This document shows positions 50,422-62,906 of a DNA stretch of 64,000 bases, one piece after another. Under the pieces are notes generated by a model. The model was not told the origin of the DNA. It made no database searches and saw only the letters and a list, made by a program, of their open reading frames with translations. The stretch is from Edolisoma coerulescens (taxonomy: Eukaryota; Chordata; Aves; Passeriformes; Campephagidae): assembly GCA_013397115.1 (NCBI GenBank), contig VWZW01007301.1, positions 1,178,001 through 1,242,000 on the forward strand, read 5' to 3'. Both the position numbers and the translations under genes were made by a program. Positions within the stretch are counted from its first letter, which is position 1. Each line of letters opens with the position of its first letter.

Positions 50422-53264
50422 AATTTGCACATTGTGTGTTCTGCCCTAATAACTTTTAAACTACTTGGATAATTCCAGCAAAATTTGGCAAAGAGAGAGC
50501 ATTTTCAAGCATATCAAATTGTGATTAGTCTAATGAAAATAGAGTAGCCAGAACCTATTAGTACTTATACTGAGGATGAGTGAATTAATTCAAGTTGGAG
50601 AGAAATCCTAAAAGCCTTGTGTCTTCAGAGAAAAAAATATAACAAAAATCCAAAGGAAATGAAACTATTCACTGAGTTACACATTTTTCTCATCATAGCC
50701 AACACTGTTAGGCACTGTTATTTTCCATTCAACTCATGTTTCACACAGTAATTCTTATCTACCAAGCAGGACATAAAAATGTTTCAGAAGGAGAATTTTT
50801 TTATCTTGCAGACTCTACAACTTCCAGCCACTGGACAATGATATTTGGAATAAAGTGGTTACATCTGTAAAAAAGGACCAATTTAATCTCCTTTCACGTA
50901 TTGTCCTTGGGACAATATTTACTCTTAAAAGCTGCTACAGCCCTTAATTAGCTGCAGCCAGGTAGTTTGTGGATTCCAGCTGAGTTTAGCATGAGTTCCG
51001 TGGTCCTGCTGAGCAGTGCATTAACATCTGCACAACAAAAAGTGCTGTATGTCCTCCCTCAGCAGCCTGCCCATCGAGGGGTAGCAAGGAAACAGCTCCT
51101 TAACATGGGATGTTCTGAGCCAACATTTTTTCTTTCACATCGTTGCTTCAATATTTACCTGTCAACTCCCTTCCCTCACCAATTTACTGTAATAAATGCA
51201 TTAAACCAGCAATAACACCACCCAATCCATTTCTTTCCAATCGACTTTTTCACACAGGTTTTAGTCACCTGTGTAGGAAATCCTTGATTCCGCTATCTAC
51301 AAACTCACATTTGTTTATTAGCATGCTATTAGTAAGCATATCCTGAAGAACAGTTAAAAGCTGTTGAGTTATATGTTAATTTTTGCCTTGGATCTCATAG
51401 AAATATCTTTGTTTCAGACTGCTGGATGGTAGGCCAGCACTTCCTTGACAGTTAGCTGGAGTTTGAATGGCCAGGAGTTTCCTAATTGGTATTGAGCTGC
51501 GAGCAAACAACATCATTAAAAACATACAACTGTTTTTCTGTATAACTGCTTGTAGCTTCAGTGCTATGGAATGCCTGAAAATCTAGAGATTATTAAAATA
51601 TATGGCTGACATAACAATAAGTTGAAACAGTTCCCTTTTGTATTAACTTCTCATTAGAGGGGAGCTGTGAATGAAATTCTTCTAGGTTAATGGCAGTGAT
51701 TTTAAATTCTGAACGTCCTGATTCACACTTGGCTTGGTTTAATCATGTGTTATTTACCTAATAATTTCATCAAGAGCACAAAAATGTGTTCGGAGACAAA
51801 CACTAAACTGACGGACTTCTGATTACTGTCTTTCAGATATACATAGATGTGTGTGCTTTGAAGGAGGCAGATATGTTTATTTTTGAATTTTCCTTGTGCG
51901 GCACTTGCAGTGCGTGCTTTGCAAGCATGCAGTAATTTTCTGCCTCAGGAGCTCATATCCAAAAGCAACTGGAAAGAGTTACTAAAGAAGCTGATGCTGT
52001 GTGTTCAAGTGGGAACTTGAACTTTGGCAGGTGGGAAGAGAAAGGCTCTTTTAAGTGTTTGAGGAAGCAGTAAGGAAGTTGCCACATCAAGTTCAGGGCA
52101 ATTGCAGAAAGCAATTTAAAAAGTGAGCTGGGAAAAAAATGACAAATTGGAAGAAAAGTGAGTAGAAATTAAGATGGGGTGAATTTGATCAGGGTTTTGA
52201 GGGCAAGTGTCAAAGATGTTTGTCAAGAAAACTCTTGTATGACATCAAGTCTTGAACCTTCTGCTTGTTCACAGAAATGGGTTCCTTTATAATAAGATTT
52301 TCTATTTTTTTAAAAGGGACCCTGATGCACCTTGTCAGATACAGAGGATTTAAGTTTCATTTGGAAGGTTTCAACTTAGAAAGCAGGGCAACAACCAAGC
52401 CAGTAGAGAAAGCTGCAGATGAACATTGTATTCGAACTCTGCTAACCAAATCATATCTCTGAAATCCAGGTTATTCTTTCCTTGCTGTTGCTTTTAACTA
52501 GGATCCAGTTTAACATCAGATCAAGAGTAGTTACCTATTTGCAGGGATTTTAAGGGGTAAAAACAGAAAGAATAAAGAGTTGGAGCAATGCTTTCTTTAC
52601 TGAGGTATTTTACTTGCCAACATTGCTGCTACTCCCTATTTTAATTTCCTGTTACACCTGTTTAGCTGACTGTGCCACCTACAAAAAGAGACATTAATTT
52701 TATGAGTGTATCCAAAGTCTGTGAGGTGTCAGCATAATGCTGCAGGAAGCTCTTGTGGCAGATGCAATGATACAGAGGCAGTATGGAGCACACAACTCAG
52801 CTTTGTTACCCACTTGTTATTTCCTAATTTGTGTGTACATAAAGCAGAGGCTTTAAGTCTATCTACTGAAAACCTTAAAAGTCAGTAAAAGTCGTAAAAA
52901 ATGTTTTTGGGGTAGAACATTGCCTAGGCACAACTTTTTAAGCAGATGTACTGAACACCATTAGGGCTGTGCGATGATGAGCTGCAAACATTTCAACTTT
53001 TCAAAATAAAAACATCATGCCTAATGTTATGCAAATTACAACAATGCTGAGTAACTTTCAGCACCATCAAGGGCTTCTGCTTGGAAATGGAAACATCTGT
53101 GAAAGTAAATTGACAGAACTGGATGGTTTTTTAATTTTTTTTAGAAAACAAATTTGTTCCACTTGCATTAGAGGTAGCAAAAAAAAAAAAAGGTAAAGCA
53201 GATCCCCCCCAAAACTAAGAAAGCAACTAGCCTGTGAATCCCGTGGCACCCCTCCATACAGAGT

Positions 53265-53474
53265 TCAGCTTGCCCCAGGCTCCAATTTCTTCAGTAAGAC
53301 ATCCTCAAAGAAGTTTACAAAGGTTCGGTGGTTTGGATGTTGTCTGATGCACTTACAGTCCAGGACTTTCCAAGGCATCATGTAAACACCTCTTCTGAGC
53401 TGGGCTCGTTCAGAGTAATGTTTTTCTTCAGAAGGTTTCCTCTGTTGAGCAGCTGCGTCATTCAGGGGGACTCA
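53265..53474 (-). other. Unassigned open frame, weak exon candidate
   Basis: A stop-to-stop frame of 68 codons runs on the minus strand between TGA codons at 53472-53474 and 53265-53267. Two adjacent ATG codons (53376-53381) would give a 38-residue product containing WKVLD, a CKC motif and a basic/aromatic stretch ending in KKLEPGAS. The interval holds several CpG dinucleotides, which are scarce in the surrounding sequence. A donor-like GTAAGT follows the WKVLD codons on the same strand. A second frame over the upstream half also looks protein-like, so frame choice is uncertain. I do not recognise a family. It may be an exon, an old retroposed fragment, a conserved non-coding element or chance. 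Confidence 0.2.
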
Positions 53475-55120
53475 GGCCATTGATGGAAACCATGTCAAAC
53501 ATAAGGTCGAGCATCTTAAAGAATTTTTAAGGGGAGTTTGGAAAGACATCAAGAAGCAATTTTTATGCCATACAAGTGTCTTTTATTTTCACTTCTAGTC
53601 TCTGATGATGTGAAAAAGGGAAGAGACAGATATTGAAGAGAGACGTATTTTTAAACTTGGAATGATTCAAGCTGTCCTCTGTATTTTGTGGCTCAGATCA
53701 ATTCTTGTTTTATCTTGCTGTATATTTTAATCTCAAACTGACTTCCATCTACATTTTGTTGTGCTGTGCTTTTTTTTATTGGCATATTGTTAGCAAATGG
53801 AGAAAGGATGAAAAATCTCCAGCAAAGACTTAAACATATTTTTGATTTTAGTATCCATTCCACAAAATAATTCCCCCTGATGCAGAGGCCATGACAAAAA
53901 AGGGTATCTTTACAATATTTTAGGCTGGGAGCTGTTTTTGAGGTTGAGAAATTCAGCTCGTATGTTTTATTTTCCTTATTGGCCGATGATGTGCTTTGTG
54001 CTGATGAGGTTTGGGAATCATAATTTCGTGCTCTGGCTCAAAGCAAGAGGCTGAATTCTGTCTATGTTGTGCCTGTTTATCTGTCAGCGCCATTAGGAAC
54101 TTAATCCTGGCACAACAGTTTGTTTTGTGAGCCGAGGAGATGCTCAGGAATGAGGGTTCCTTCAGGGTGCTGCTCCACCTGGGGTGACCTCGCCACCCGC
54201 ACCAGAACAACTCCCAAAATCTTTCTTTGTTCTTCTGTCGTGATAGTGACGTGCAGTGAAAATATAACGCAGCAGAGGAAACACACAATCTTTCCATAGC
54301 ATTTTTTTACTGATGCTTGACAGAGTACTGGTGTAGCTGTCTGCCTGCACATGAATCCTCAATGGGGACTTTGCTTCCAAGTTCACAGAGGTGGACATGC
54401 AGAAACTTGGGCTGAACTCTGAGAATGTGTGGGAAACAGTTATGAGGTCCCTTAAAACGCAATGAAAATTCTTCTTCTGTTTCCCTCCATATTATCCTGA
54501 TGGTGAGTATCCTACACTTGTTTTGTACAATATGGCTCTCAAACACATAATCACAACATATCTACTACAGAATTTTCTGTTGGAATTTCCATGAGCTAAA
54601 AGACACGAGCTGACAATGGTTCTTTCTTAGATATTTAAAATAACACTTTGAAGATCTTTTCATTACACAAGTTATCAAGAACTTGGTATTTTTTTCAGTG
54701 CTTTCTCATTGCTGTACATCCCTCTGCTGCTGTACATCTGAACAGATCCCTGAAGCTTTTTATCACTCCAAGTCAAAACTGCTGCATATTTATCACAGGA
54801 AGATGCTTATGCCTCAATTATAAAATCCTGAATTATGCTACTTAGCTCTACTTTGGAAACATCCAAAGAGCTCAAGTTTTGCTCTTTCTGCATTTCCAGA
54901 AACTGGTTTATTTTCCCTAAATAAATTGTCTTAATTATCATGTATGGAAAATGATTGATTGATGTTAGCTTTGCCCCAAGAACGTAAAGTACATTCAGTG
55001 ATGGAGTGATGGAGCAATGGCATTTATTGAGTGTTTTTCTCTCAACAGCACCGAAATCAGCAGTTCATAATAAACTTCTGTCTGGATCATCAGCTGAAAC
55101 AGACATCAGCGGGACGGTCC
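53475..55120. other. Gene-free stretch
   Basis: Nothing is recognised. Overlapping minus-strand frames at 53953-54546 and a modest rise in CpG at about 54110-54270 do not resolve into an exon or repeat. Confidence 0.5.
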
Positions 55121-55320
55121 TCCATGAATTTGTCTAATTTGCCTTTTTGGAGACATTTTTATATTCTATAATTTATGATAACAAGTTCCAGATTTTATCT
55201 GTATGCTGCATGAAAAGGTTTGTTCTTTAATTTGTTCCAAGCCTATTTTCTTTTATTGCCTTTGCTTTGATATCATAAAAACCATTGAATGTCTTCTTTA
55301 TTCATGATACATCACTTATT
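55121..55320 (-). mobile_element. Very old CR1/L3-like LINE fragment (antisense)
   Basis: On the plus strand the order TCCATGAATTTGTCTAATTT (55121), ACAAGTTCCAGATTTTATCT near 55182, ATGCTGCATGAAAA near 55203, GCCTATTTTCTTTTATTGCC near 55242 and TTATTCATGAT near 55300 matches the antisense 3' part of an ancient amniote CR1/L3-type LINE. The remembered consensus there reads CCATGAATTTATCTAATCCC, then GAGTTCCA, then TGCGTGAA, then CCTGCTGCC, then CATTCATGATT. Divergence is high and the far boundary cannot be set. There is no coding capacity. Confidence 0.45.
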
Positions 55321-57791
55321 TTTGTTTCTACATTAAGAATTCTCAAAACACGTGAAGAGCAGCAGAAGATGTAATCTCCTTTATTTCCCTAAATAAGCAC
55401 AATATATGTGACTTTTAAATATGTCATCTCCTGCTGAATTCTAAATATCTGATACTGTAGTTTCAATCCAAGTCATATATCTTTGATAACCTGAGCTGTA
55501 CAGTTTAGGAGGAAGTACAGATATTAGCTAGTGTTTATTTTTTGTGCAAAAAACTGAATAACAATTCTGGAAACCAGAGAATAAATTATGTACTCACAAT
55601 ACAGGAAGTTTGAAACATACAGTTTCATAAGAAAGTTGAACCTACTAAATCCTCTTTCTAAAACCATGGCACATTCTGTGCCACTTACCCCTTTTCGAAG
55701 TGGTGTGTGAGAACCTGACTTGCTGACAACAACAGCATTTCTCCCACTGTCTTGGGCAATGTCAGCATTTTTGCCAATTGTTCATTTAAGATCAAGATTA
55801 TTTGTACCATGAACTGAAAACTGGAATTGGCGATCAGCTCTCCATTTTTATTATTAAAAGAAAAAGAAAATCAATGACCAGACTCCTTGCTAAAAAGGAG
55901 AAAAAATATATCCTACTTCTGGAAAGAGTTGAAGGATATTGCACAAAAACAAACAATTATTTAGCTGCTGGTTATTTGACTGGAAGATAATAATTCTGCA
56001 TTTGTTAATCATACTTTGTTGCTGCTAATGCCTTATTTCTATTGGTCTTGCATTGCTGAGTGCTGACTGATAAATTTTTGTCATTTACTTGTTTGGATTC
56101 ATAAGTGTAGATTGTTGCTATATCAAACTGTTATCACTTTTTTGATTTTAATGCATTTTGATTTATATTTGAGGCAGTACAAGAGTTTATTGGTAGCTTC
56201 ACTATTTCTCTTTTTACAAGATACTGTAAAAAATTGTTGCAAAATTCAAGTCAGACAGATCTTGGTTTATATTTGGTTATAAAATAGAGCAGTAACAATC
56301 ACTTGATATACTAGTCCCAACCTTAAGCAAGACATTCATTGTGATGCTGATCTGTATTAAATTATTTTCCATTTCTTGTAGAAGATGAATCCTAAATAAG
56401 AAAATAGAAAGCCTGCTTTGAAACGTGAATAATGCCTCGGCCCTGCAAACCCCATTGAGCACAAGGATATCCACAGGTGTCTGAAAGGGGAAGCAGAAAC
56501 AAGTGGTTCCACAAGAGAGAAATGCAGCACAGGGGTCTGGATTTTGTGCTAAATACCAGCAGCAGCTGTCTGCAGGTCACTCTGGGACTGCACTAGGGCA
56601 CATTCTTGGCTTGCTGAATAGAAGGTAAACAGCTCTGAAAGTCACAAATGTTTAAGTCACTGGGTCACATTATTAGGTACTGGACATCATTAGGTAGCTA
56701 TCCAATCTTCTACAAAAAAGAAATCCAAACGGAGTTAATTAATAGAGCCAACAATCACCAAAGATCTGACTTTGGAGGTATTTTTGATATCTCTAGTTTC
56801 TTTTTAGTCCAAAGTCATCTTGATTTTGAGTGTGATATTTGTTTATTTTCCCTAAGAAACAGGCAAACATAGTAGATGAAAGTGTCCTAATACTGACTGC
56901 CATGTTTTTGTCTCCCTCGAACTATTCGTTCCATGGCAAACAGTAAAATAATCTTCTTAAGCTTATTCCATTGGTTTGCAAGCAAGAAATTAAAATGTTT
57001 TACTAAATAATCCAAAGTCAAAGTAGAAGGAAATGGTGCATGTAGTCATAAAACAGTGGTGCATGCTCACACACAAAAAGCAGTGTTACTTAACACCATA
57101 TTATTGTAGCTAATTAACATTAAAAATGCATCAAGTACTATACAGAACAGCAAAAAAATGGTGCCTCCTTAAAGAACAATAACAAACCTTTGTAAATAAA
57201 AGTGATTCTTTGAAAAAACTCTAACTAAACATCAATTCTCTGGTATTAATACCTTTGTGTGTATATGCATGTGTATGTACACTTATATACACACACAATC
57301 ATGTATTTTCCCTGATTACACTAATCTTGTTGCACACACTTTTCTGTGCACACAGAAGTCTCTTTTGTGCCCTGTTGGTATCTTTCTGCATATTTTACTA
57401 AGCATTGGGCTAAGAAAAAAATCAATTAGCAATGAAAGAGTTACTGTGAGGAAGAAACTGAATGCTGCAATGATGATTTTGATGTTATGCTTATCATACT
57501 CCTAGGGAGACACTCAATTACTGAATTTCCAGAACATCCAGCAAATACCATGCAGTGAATAAACATTAGCTTTTTTTTTTTCAATTCAAAAATGTTACAT
57601 TGAACTTTGTGTAGAAAGCCTATAATAGAAACATATTCTACTGATGTTGAAATTATATTTCTCAAACTGACTATATTAAGCCCTTTTCTGGAGAAGAGTT
57701 ATACAAATGCAACATGATTGAAATCATGATAAACTAAAAAGAGAACTTGAGGGGACATACGCAATATTTATATACAAGCATTAAACAAGAG
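55321..57791. other. Gene-free stretch
   Basis: AT-rich sequence with no recognised gene or repeat apart from the TG/CA dyad at 57256-57295. Confidence 0.55.
57256..57295. repeat. TG/CA dyad, potential hairpin
   Basis: TGTGTGTATA (57256-57265) and TATACACACA (57286-57295) are exact reverse complements around a 20-base alternating purine/pyrimidine loop. It is a short imperfect microsatellite with cruciform potential. Confidence 0.75.
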
Positions 57792-58317
57792 TCAAAAACC
57801 AGAAATAAAGACATTTTTCTTTACATTCCTGTTTCTTGGGTTCTTTAAATGCATGAAACCGTATACTTGTTTCACACTTGAGGTACTTGGCTCTTTGGCT
57901 CTAGGAATAAAGCTTTTTATATTTTCTTTCTCAAACACTCTGTGAAGAAGACAAATATTGCTGTTCTCACTTGTAACAGGAACATAATTAATATTCAGGA
58001 TCATCTTGAACTCTAGAGCGTAAGACTTGAAACTGATTTACAGTAATAATCTTAAGATCTCTGTGGAAATGAACTTTCCTTCTGTCCTCCCACTTTGGAG
58101 CTGTTGGATGAAAAATCCCCACATTGTCCTGAGGAAATTCTTCAGAAGGACAAATGGATGGAAAATGTGACAAAAGAACTTTTACAAAGTACAAATGACT
58201 AAAATGAGGTTGGTCATCCACTCCATTACTCTCTGGTATAAGGTCTGAACATACGAGGAGGCTTTTTAAAACTTTCACGACTATTTCAGGAAGAACAGAG
58301 AGAAAATATCTTGTTCA
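57792..58317 (-). other. Two overlapping unassigned open frames, possible pseudogene or exon
   Basis: On the minus strand a frame opens after a TGA near 58318 and stays open to a TAA at 57988, about 110 codons. It includes PEIVVKVLKSLL and, near its end, a charged stretch APKWEDRRKVHFHRD, and it finishes DDPEY. The second frame (58004 to 57792, 70 codons) begins inside the end of the first, one frame over, and ends in a TGA. A pyrimidine-rich acceptor-like sequence ending AAATAG lies at about 58280-58310. Near-continuous open reading over some 530 bases with one frame change is what a decayed coding sequence could look like, but frames this long also arise by chance in 64 kb. I recognise no family, and no poly-A or flanking repeat marks a processed copy. 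Confidence 0.2.
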
Positions 58318-58320
58318 GCT

Positions 58321-60386
58321 GTGTAGGCATGAACCAACCCCAGCCACTGCTTTGGGGTGTCTTTTCTGCCCATTTCTAGTTTCTTTGCCCCATGCTGAAT
58401 TGTTCTGGATGAAGAGCTGGCCCCAGAGAAACTTTGTAATAGATTTCTGCTTAGAACAGGCAGATGAGCTCATTTTTAGGTTTTTTCAGACCAAATGAAC
58501 ATGGGGGGCTAGGAGGGAAGAGATAATTTTTGAGGAGATGTGGAAGGTGTTGCCTTGATTGATTGATTGATTGATTGCATGCCTTTGGCTCCCAGAGATA
58601 GGGAAAAACTTGTGGTCTGTGCAGATGGTTCAGCTAACAAAATATATTTACAGGTGAGGAAGATATCATGAGTCTGTGTTGTATATTATACCTTAAAATG
58701 TACGTAGAATCTGAAAGTCGATCTACAACATTATTTTTGTAGGATGAAAAACATACTAAGCAGAGGCAGAATAGCACAATCAGAACTGTCTAAACCTGTA
58801 TTTCTGTGACACTTTTATCTTTCAGCCCTTTGGCTCAAGTCGAGTACAGGCATTAAAAGACATGCAAGAATATAAACTGAAAGTTTATCTTTTTTTAACA
58901 AGCTTTGCTATTTTTTTTTCAATTTTAAGTTCACTTTTTTCTCATAGAATTTCTTACTAATTTCTTTCATTACTAATGATCATACTGTGCAATCCCCTGT
59001 CTTAGGGCACTGCCTGGATTCCAATGATCACATGATCTTTACTTGTTTTGACACTCTTTCGTTCAGCTGTCTAGTATCTGAGTGACAGTGACCACTTAGA
59101 AATAGTGCAAATGAGGTGAAAAATAAGCCATTTACACTCTGAGAATGTCCTGTCCTTGCAGACCAAATGTGTCCCTTACGAGGCAACATTTCACTTGCAC
59201 AGTGAAAGCCAGTGAAGTGTAGCTCATTGACGTTCCATATATTTTTGAGCAGGCTATATACAGGCAACAACCACAGCCCCTTTTGCCCTTTGGTCTTGCA
59301 TACGAAAGCAGAAGATGATAGAAAATTGGATTAGATCAAATATATGCACACATTATAAGAATTCTGAACATAAGGATTCTCCTTAGTACATATTACATAT
59401 GAATGAAGCATTCTTTTCCACTGTATCAGCATGAGCTTGATGTAAGAAACAGGATTGCAGGGAGTTTAGAAGTGTATTGCCCTCCTAGTCAAAATCCAAG
59501 CACATAACCTTGTGTCAAAATTAAAACATGCAAATATTTTCTATGGGAAATTTGTGAAGATTCTGTTTAGATTTTTTGTTGTTACTGTTCATTAAATGAG
59601 AAGGAGCTTCAGGATTTCTTCAGAACTTCTAAAATAACACATAGGATCTGCAGAGCTGCTTCAGGGTTTGATAATGGCTTTACGTGTTTTGACCTCCCCA
59701 GACCTCAAACTGTGCAAACATACTGCAAATTTGCTGTTACTATTTATTGTTGGTAGGCAACAGCCAGTGCAGAGCAAGTGCAATTAAGGTGTGCTGCAGT
59801 GCAGCAGAAGGAATGCTCTCCACTGCCTAAAGGAATTAATTCACCCTCATGTAAGGGAGACCAACTTTTACAGCTTGAGTAATAGCTTACTCTGGCTATG
59901 AGTAATAATTATCAGTCTTGATAAACTCCTGGTTCCGGCCCATTAACATCAGCAGTCTTTCACAGATCTGCCATCACACTGCACTTGTCCACTGAGGGAC
60001 ACACAGATGTGTAACTGGAAACATCCTTTTGGATACTTTGTGTGGATCGCATCCCCTACCATTTGCCACTCTGAAAGGGAGCTATAAATAAATACTTAGA
60101 ATGTAGGTGCATCTGAGGGATACCCAAGGATATATAGGCTAGAGATTGATGAGAACCAATGAGTTAATGCACTGGCAATTTCAGTACCTGTCTGTAGATG
60201 CACCAAACCAGAAAACACTGTGAAAAAAAAAAAATTGCAGTAAGTGTGACCTAGGCATTAATTAAGAAAGCCCTGTAATGACCTCTGACTCTCTTCTCTG
60301 CAAGAATGTAGAGATCCTTACTACTATGCCAGATTGAAGGACATAGTATATCAGGACTGCCTAAACTGCCTTAAGGGGCATGCAGA
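58321..60386. other. Gene-free stretch
   Basis: Nothing is recognised except the TGAT microsatellite. The block at 59750-60030 is moderately complex and could be conserved non-coding DNA, with no specific evidence. Confidence 0.5.
58555..58577. repeat. (TGAT)n tetranucleotide microsatellite
   Basis: About five and a half TGAT units in perfect phase. Probably polymorphic. Confidence 0.9.
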
Positions 60387-60655
60387 GATAGGATGAAGGG
60401 GAACGGCTTCAAACTGACTGAGGGCAGGTTTAGATTGGATGTAGGGGAGAAATTCTTTCCTGTGAGGGTGGTGAGGCACTGGAACAGGCTGCCCAGAGAT
60501 GTGGATGCCCCATCCCTGGAAGTGTTCAAGGACAGGCTGGTTGGAGCTCTGAGCAACCTGGTAGAGTGGAAGATGTCCCTGCCCATGGCAGGGGGTTTGG
60601 AATGAGATGATCTTTAAAGTCCCTTCCAACCCAAACCATGCTATGATTCTATGAT
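60387..60655 (+). mobile_element. CR1 LINE 3' end, 5'-truncated
   Basis: The sequence follows the avian CR1 3' end closely: GGAACGGCTTCAAACTGA near 60400, CACTGGAACAGGCTGCCCAG near 60477, CCATCCCTGGAAGTGTTCAA near 60510, CCCTTCCAACCCAAACCATG near 60621, and the diagnostic terminus CTATGATTCTATGAT. It is severely 5' truncated, as most CR1 copies are, and has no poly-A tail, which is normal for CR1. It retains the last part of ORF2 without a stop. The fit to the consensus is much better than at 12121-12445, so this is a younger insertion. Subfamily is not assigned. Confidence 0.95.
60393..60605 (+). pseudogene. C-terminal remnant of CR1 ORF2 (reverse transcriptase)
   Basis: Seventy codons remain open and encode the tail of the CR1 ORF2 protein, downstream of the reverse-transcriptase core. 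Recognisable CR1 features are GFKLTEGRFRLD near residues 5-16, RHWNRLPRDV near residues 27-36 and a PSLEVFKDRL block near residues 40-49. The full protein (endonuclease plus reverse transcriptase, roughly 900-1000 residues) would copy CR1 RNA at its insertion site. This fragment has no endonuclease or catalytic reverse-transcriptase motifs, so it is inactive. The first ATG is incidental because the real frame came from further upstream before truncation. The codons beyond about residue 52 have drifted from the usual ending. Confidence 0.85.
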
Positions 60656-62906
60656 CCATGAAATACCTGCCTCACTGGCCCTCATACTAATTTAGGATTT
60701 CTGGCACCCTCACAGCAAAAGCATTTATATAGCCATGGGAAAGAATCCAGCTACAGAGAAATCTTCCTCTTTCAAAATGATTTTTCAACCACAAATACCT
60801 CTTGATCTACTTCACAACATCACTCTTAAAGGTACAACATGTGAGTGAAAATGAGTGACCAATGGCTTTTGCCACCAAAGTGAGATATAAATCAAACATC
60901 TGCCACTGCCACACCCTCTTGTACAGTCTTCTGAAATCATGCTACAGCTCAGGGTACAGGAAAAGAACAAAATATGATGTGGATTACTCATTTTGGTGAG
61001 GAAAGCAACCAGCCATACCCGAAACACTATAAATGAGCACTCCAATGTGTCCAAGGAAGAGGTGACATAGCTCTGAGGAAAGAACATATCTGCAGCAAAT
61101 GGGATTGGCTGTGCTTCCTTGCTCCCTGTGAACACAGTTGCCAGAACGGTGATTTATTGGTTTGTTGTGTGAAACTCAAACAATGAGCATGAGAGACTCT
61201 TTTTCCATAGGAACTGTTCTAATGACCATCTTCATGACATGGGTGGATAGTATAGCAGCCAGGAACACAGCATCCTCTTTAAACAATTCAGACATGAGAT
61301 GACTGATTTCTTTTTCCTGACACTGTTTTGGAAACATAAGCACAAGAGTCATTTTTCTGACATACTGCCAAGACGGCTCCAGACTTAGAAAAGTTTTTGA
61401 GAAGTAAGGATGTCTTTTCCATGCTCTTCATTATATAACTTCCTCGTAGATGAGTATCACTGAGAGCCATGCAGCAAGAGAGCCCATTATAAGTTAGGGA
61501 GAAAAGTGAAATTTTTGTGGAGAGAGATTAAAAGAAAAGGTGATTTATTGTCTTGGGGTGAATAAAGAAAAAGGGAGTTCCAGATAAATAGGGAGAAAAA
61601 AACCACAAACTAAAAAGTGACTTCTCACCTCAGACGCAGGTAAAGGGACAGAAAGGGATTGGAGGAAAGATCTGGATTGGATAGACTATACTGACTGGTG
61701 CTTTTTATTACAACAAAAAAAAAAATCTTAGTCCTCCTTAAAGATAAGAAAAGATCTATTATTCTAAACATGCTATGTGTCCTAAAGGTAGCAAGTTGCT
61801 GAGGGTAAGCTAAATCATCAGTTCCTTTATTTCGTATATTCTACAATGGGTGAGAAACTGTATTTTCATCTCTTTGACTGTAAGACTCTCTGAACGGCAA
61901 TGCTCTCATGCTAACACATTTTAAGAGGCTGTCCTGAGCTTTGATTTGAAAGTGTTTGCACTGAGACCTCTTTAAGTGAGTGAAAAAAGAAGTTGGAAAG
62001 CACCGAATATCAAATTCTCCTTTTGAGCTTTTTTATTTGAAGCTGTCATGGACATTAAAGATGTTGATGAATCAGTTCTTCAAATACCTTTTCTTTCACA
62101 GGGTGTCATTTCTGTAGAAAGTAGGAATATGCACAAGAGATACTATTTTTTTTCAGGCAGCTCATTTATTTAGCATGGTCTGCAAGACATAATGCCTTCA
62201 GGGTGCTGCTCAGAAGGAAAAGTTAGTCTTCTTTAGGACTTAAAATGTATGAGGTTTCTTAAGGTTACAGAATCAGTCAGAAGTACTGACCTCCAACAGG
62301 GTTTATGGTGAGTCAGTTGTTTGGAAATGTATTTCCAAGAATCCTGAAATCTCGTCACAGCCAGTGAATACCACTACTGAGAACTGACTTGTATTTCTGA
62401 CCCTGGAAACTCTGTAGGGACGAAGTCTGGAGAACGTATAAAAATTCTCACTACACATCCTCTCTTTTTAAGAAAACCGTAAGTCACGGTTGACAATTTC
62501 TGTGATCTTTACCTCAGAGTAGTGACCCTTCAGTACTGGGGAGCTCCTAGGATGTTGTTACTTCATGTTAACATTCAGAGTGAGTGAAATTTTGACTTCC
62601 GGACTACAGTCTTTTAGACTATGCCAGGAGAGGGACTGATGTTATGATAATTGCCCATGTTTCTGAAGGATGTGTTTTGTCCTTGCTATTGCTATCCAAA
62701 TGCTATCAGTGCTTCTACCCATAAGCCTTACCTCTGTCAAAAGTGGATAAAATGCAGGGGGGAAAGATTGATTTATTTTTTTTAAAGGGAATGAAGGAAG
62801 TGAGGCCTGTTGTTCCAAGGACCTCCATAACTTGCTCATGTTTATTTGTCAGATTCTTTATTCAATAGAGCACTGGACACCTGGGAACATGGAAAAGAAG
62901 AGAAAA
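60656..62906. other. Gene-free stretch between two CR1 3' ends
   Basis: No gene or further repeat is recognised. Both neighbouring CR1 copies are on the plus strand, but the sequence between them is not recognisable CR1. Confidence 0.5.

Larger units (their letters stand above)
40871..53264. other. Gene-free stretch, low-complexity tracts
   Basis: No gene or recognisable transposon was found. Simple tracts include a T-rich run at 41731-41792, A22 at 44243-44264 with T11 soon after, T17 at 45354-45370, an A/C-rich tract at 45847-45914, T19 at 50403-50421 and a single N at 48316. A pyrimidine-rich bias covers about 47640-48000. The block 51480-51970 resembles a conserved non-coding element. 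The frame at 42962-43327 on the minus strand (121 codons) has no recognisable family and no supporting splice structure. Confidence 0.55.
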
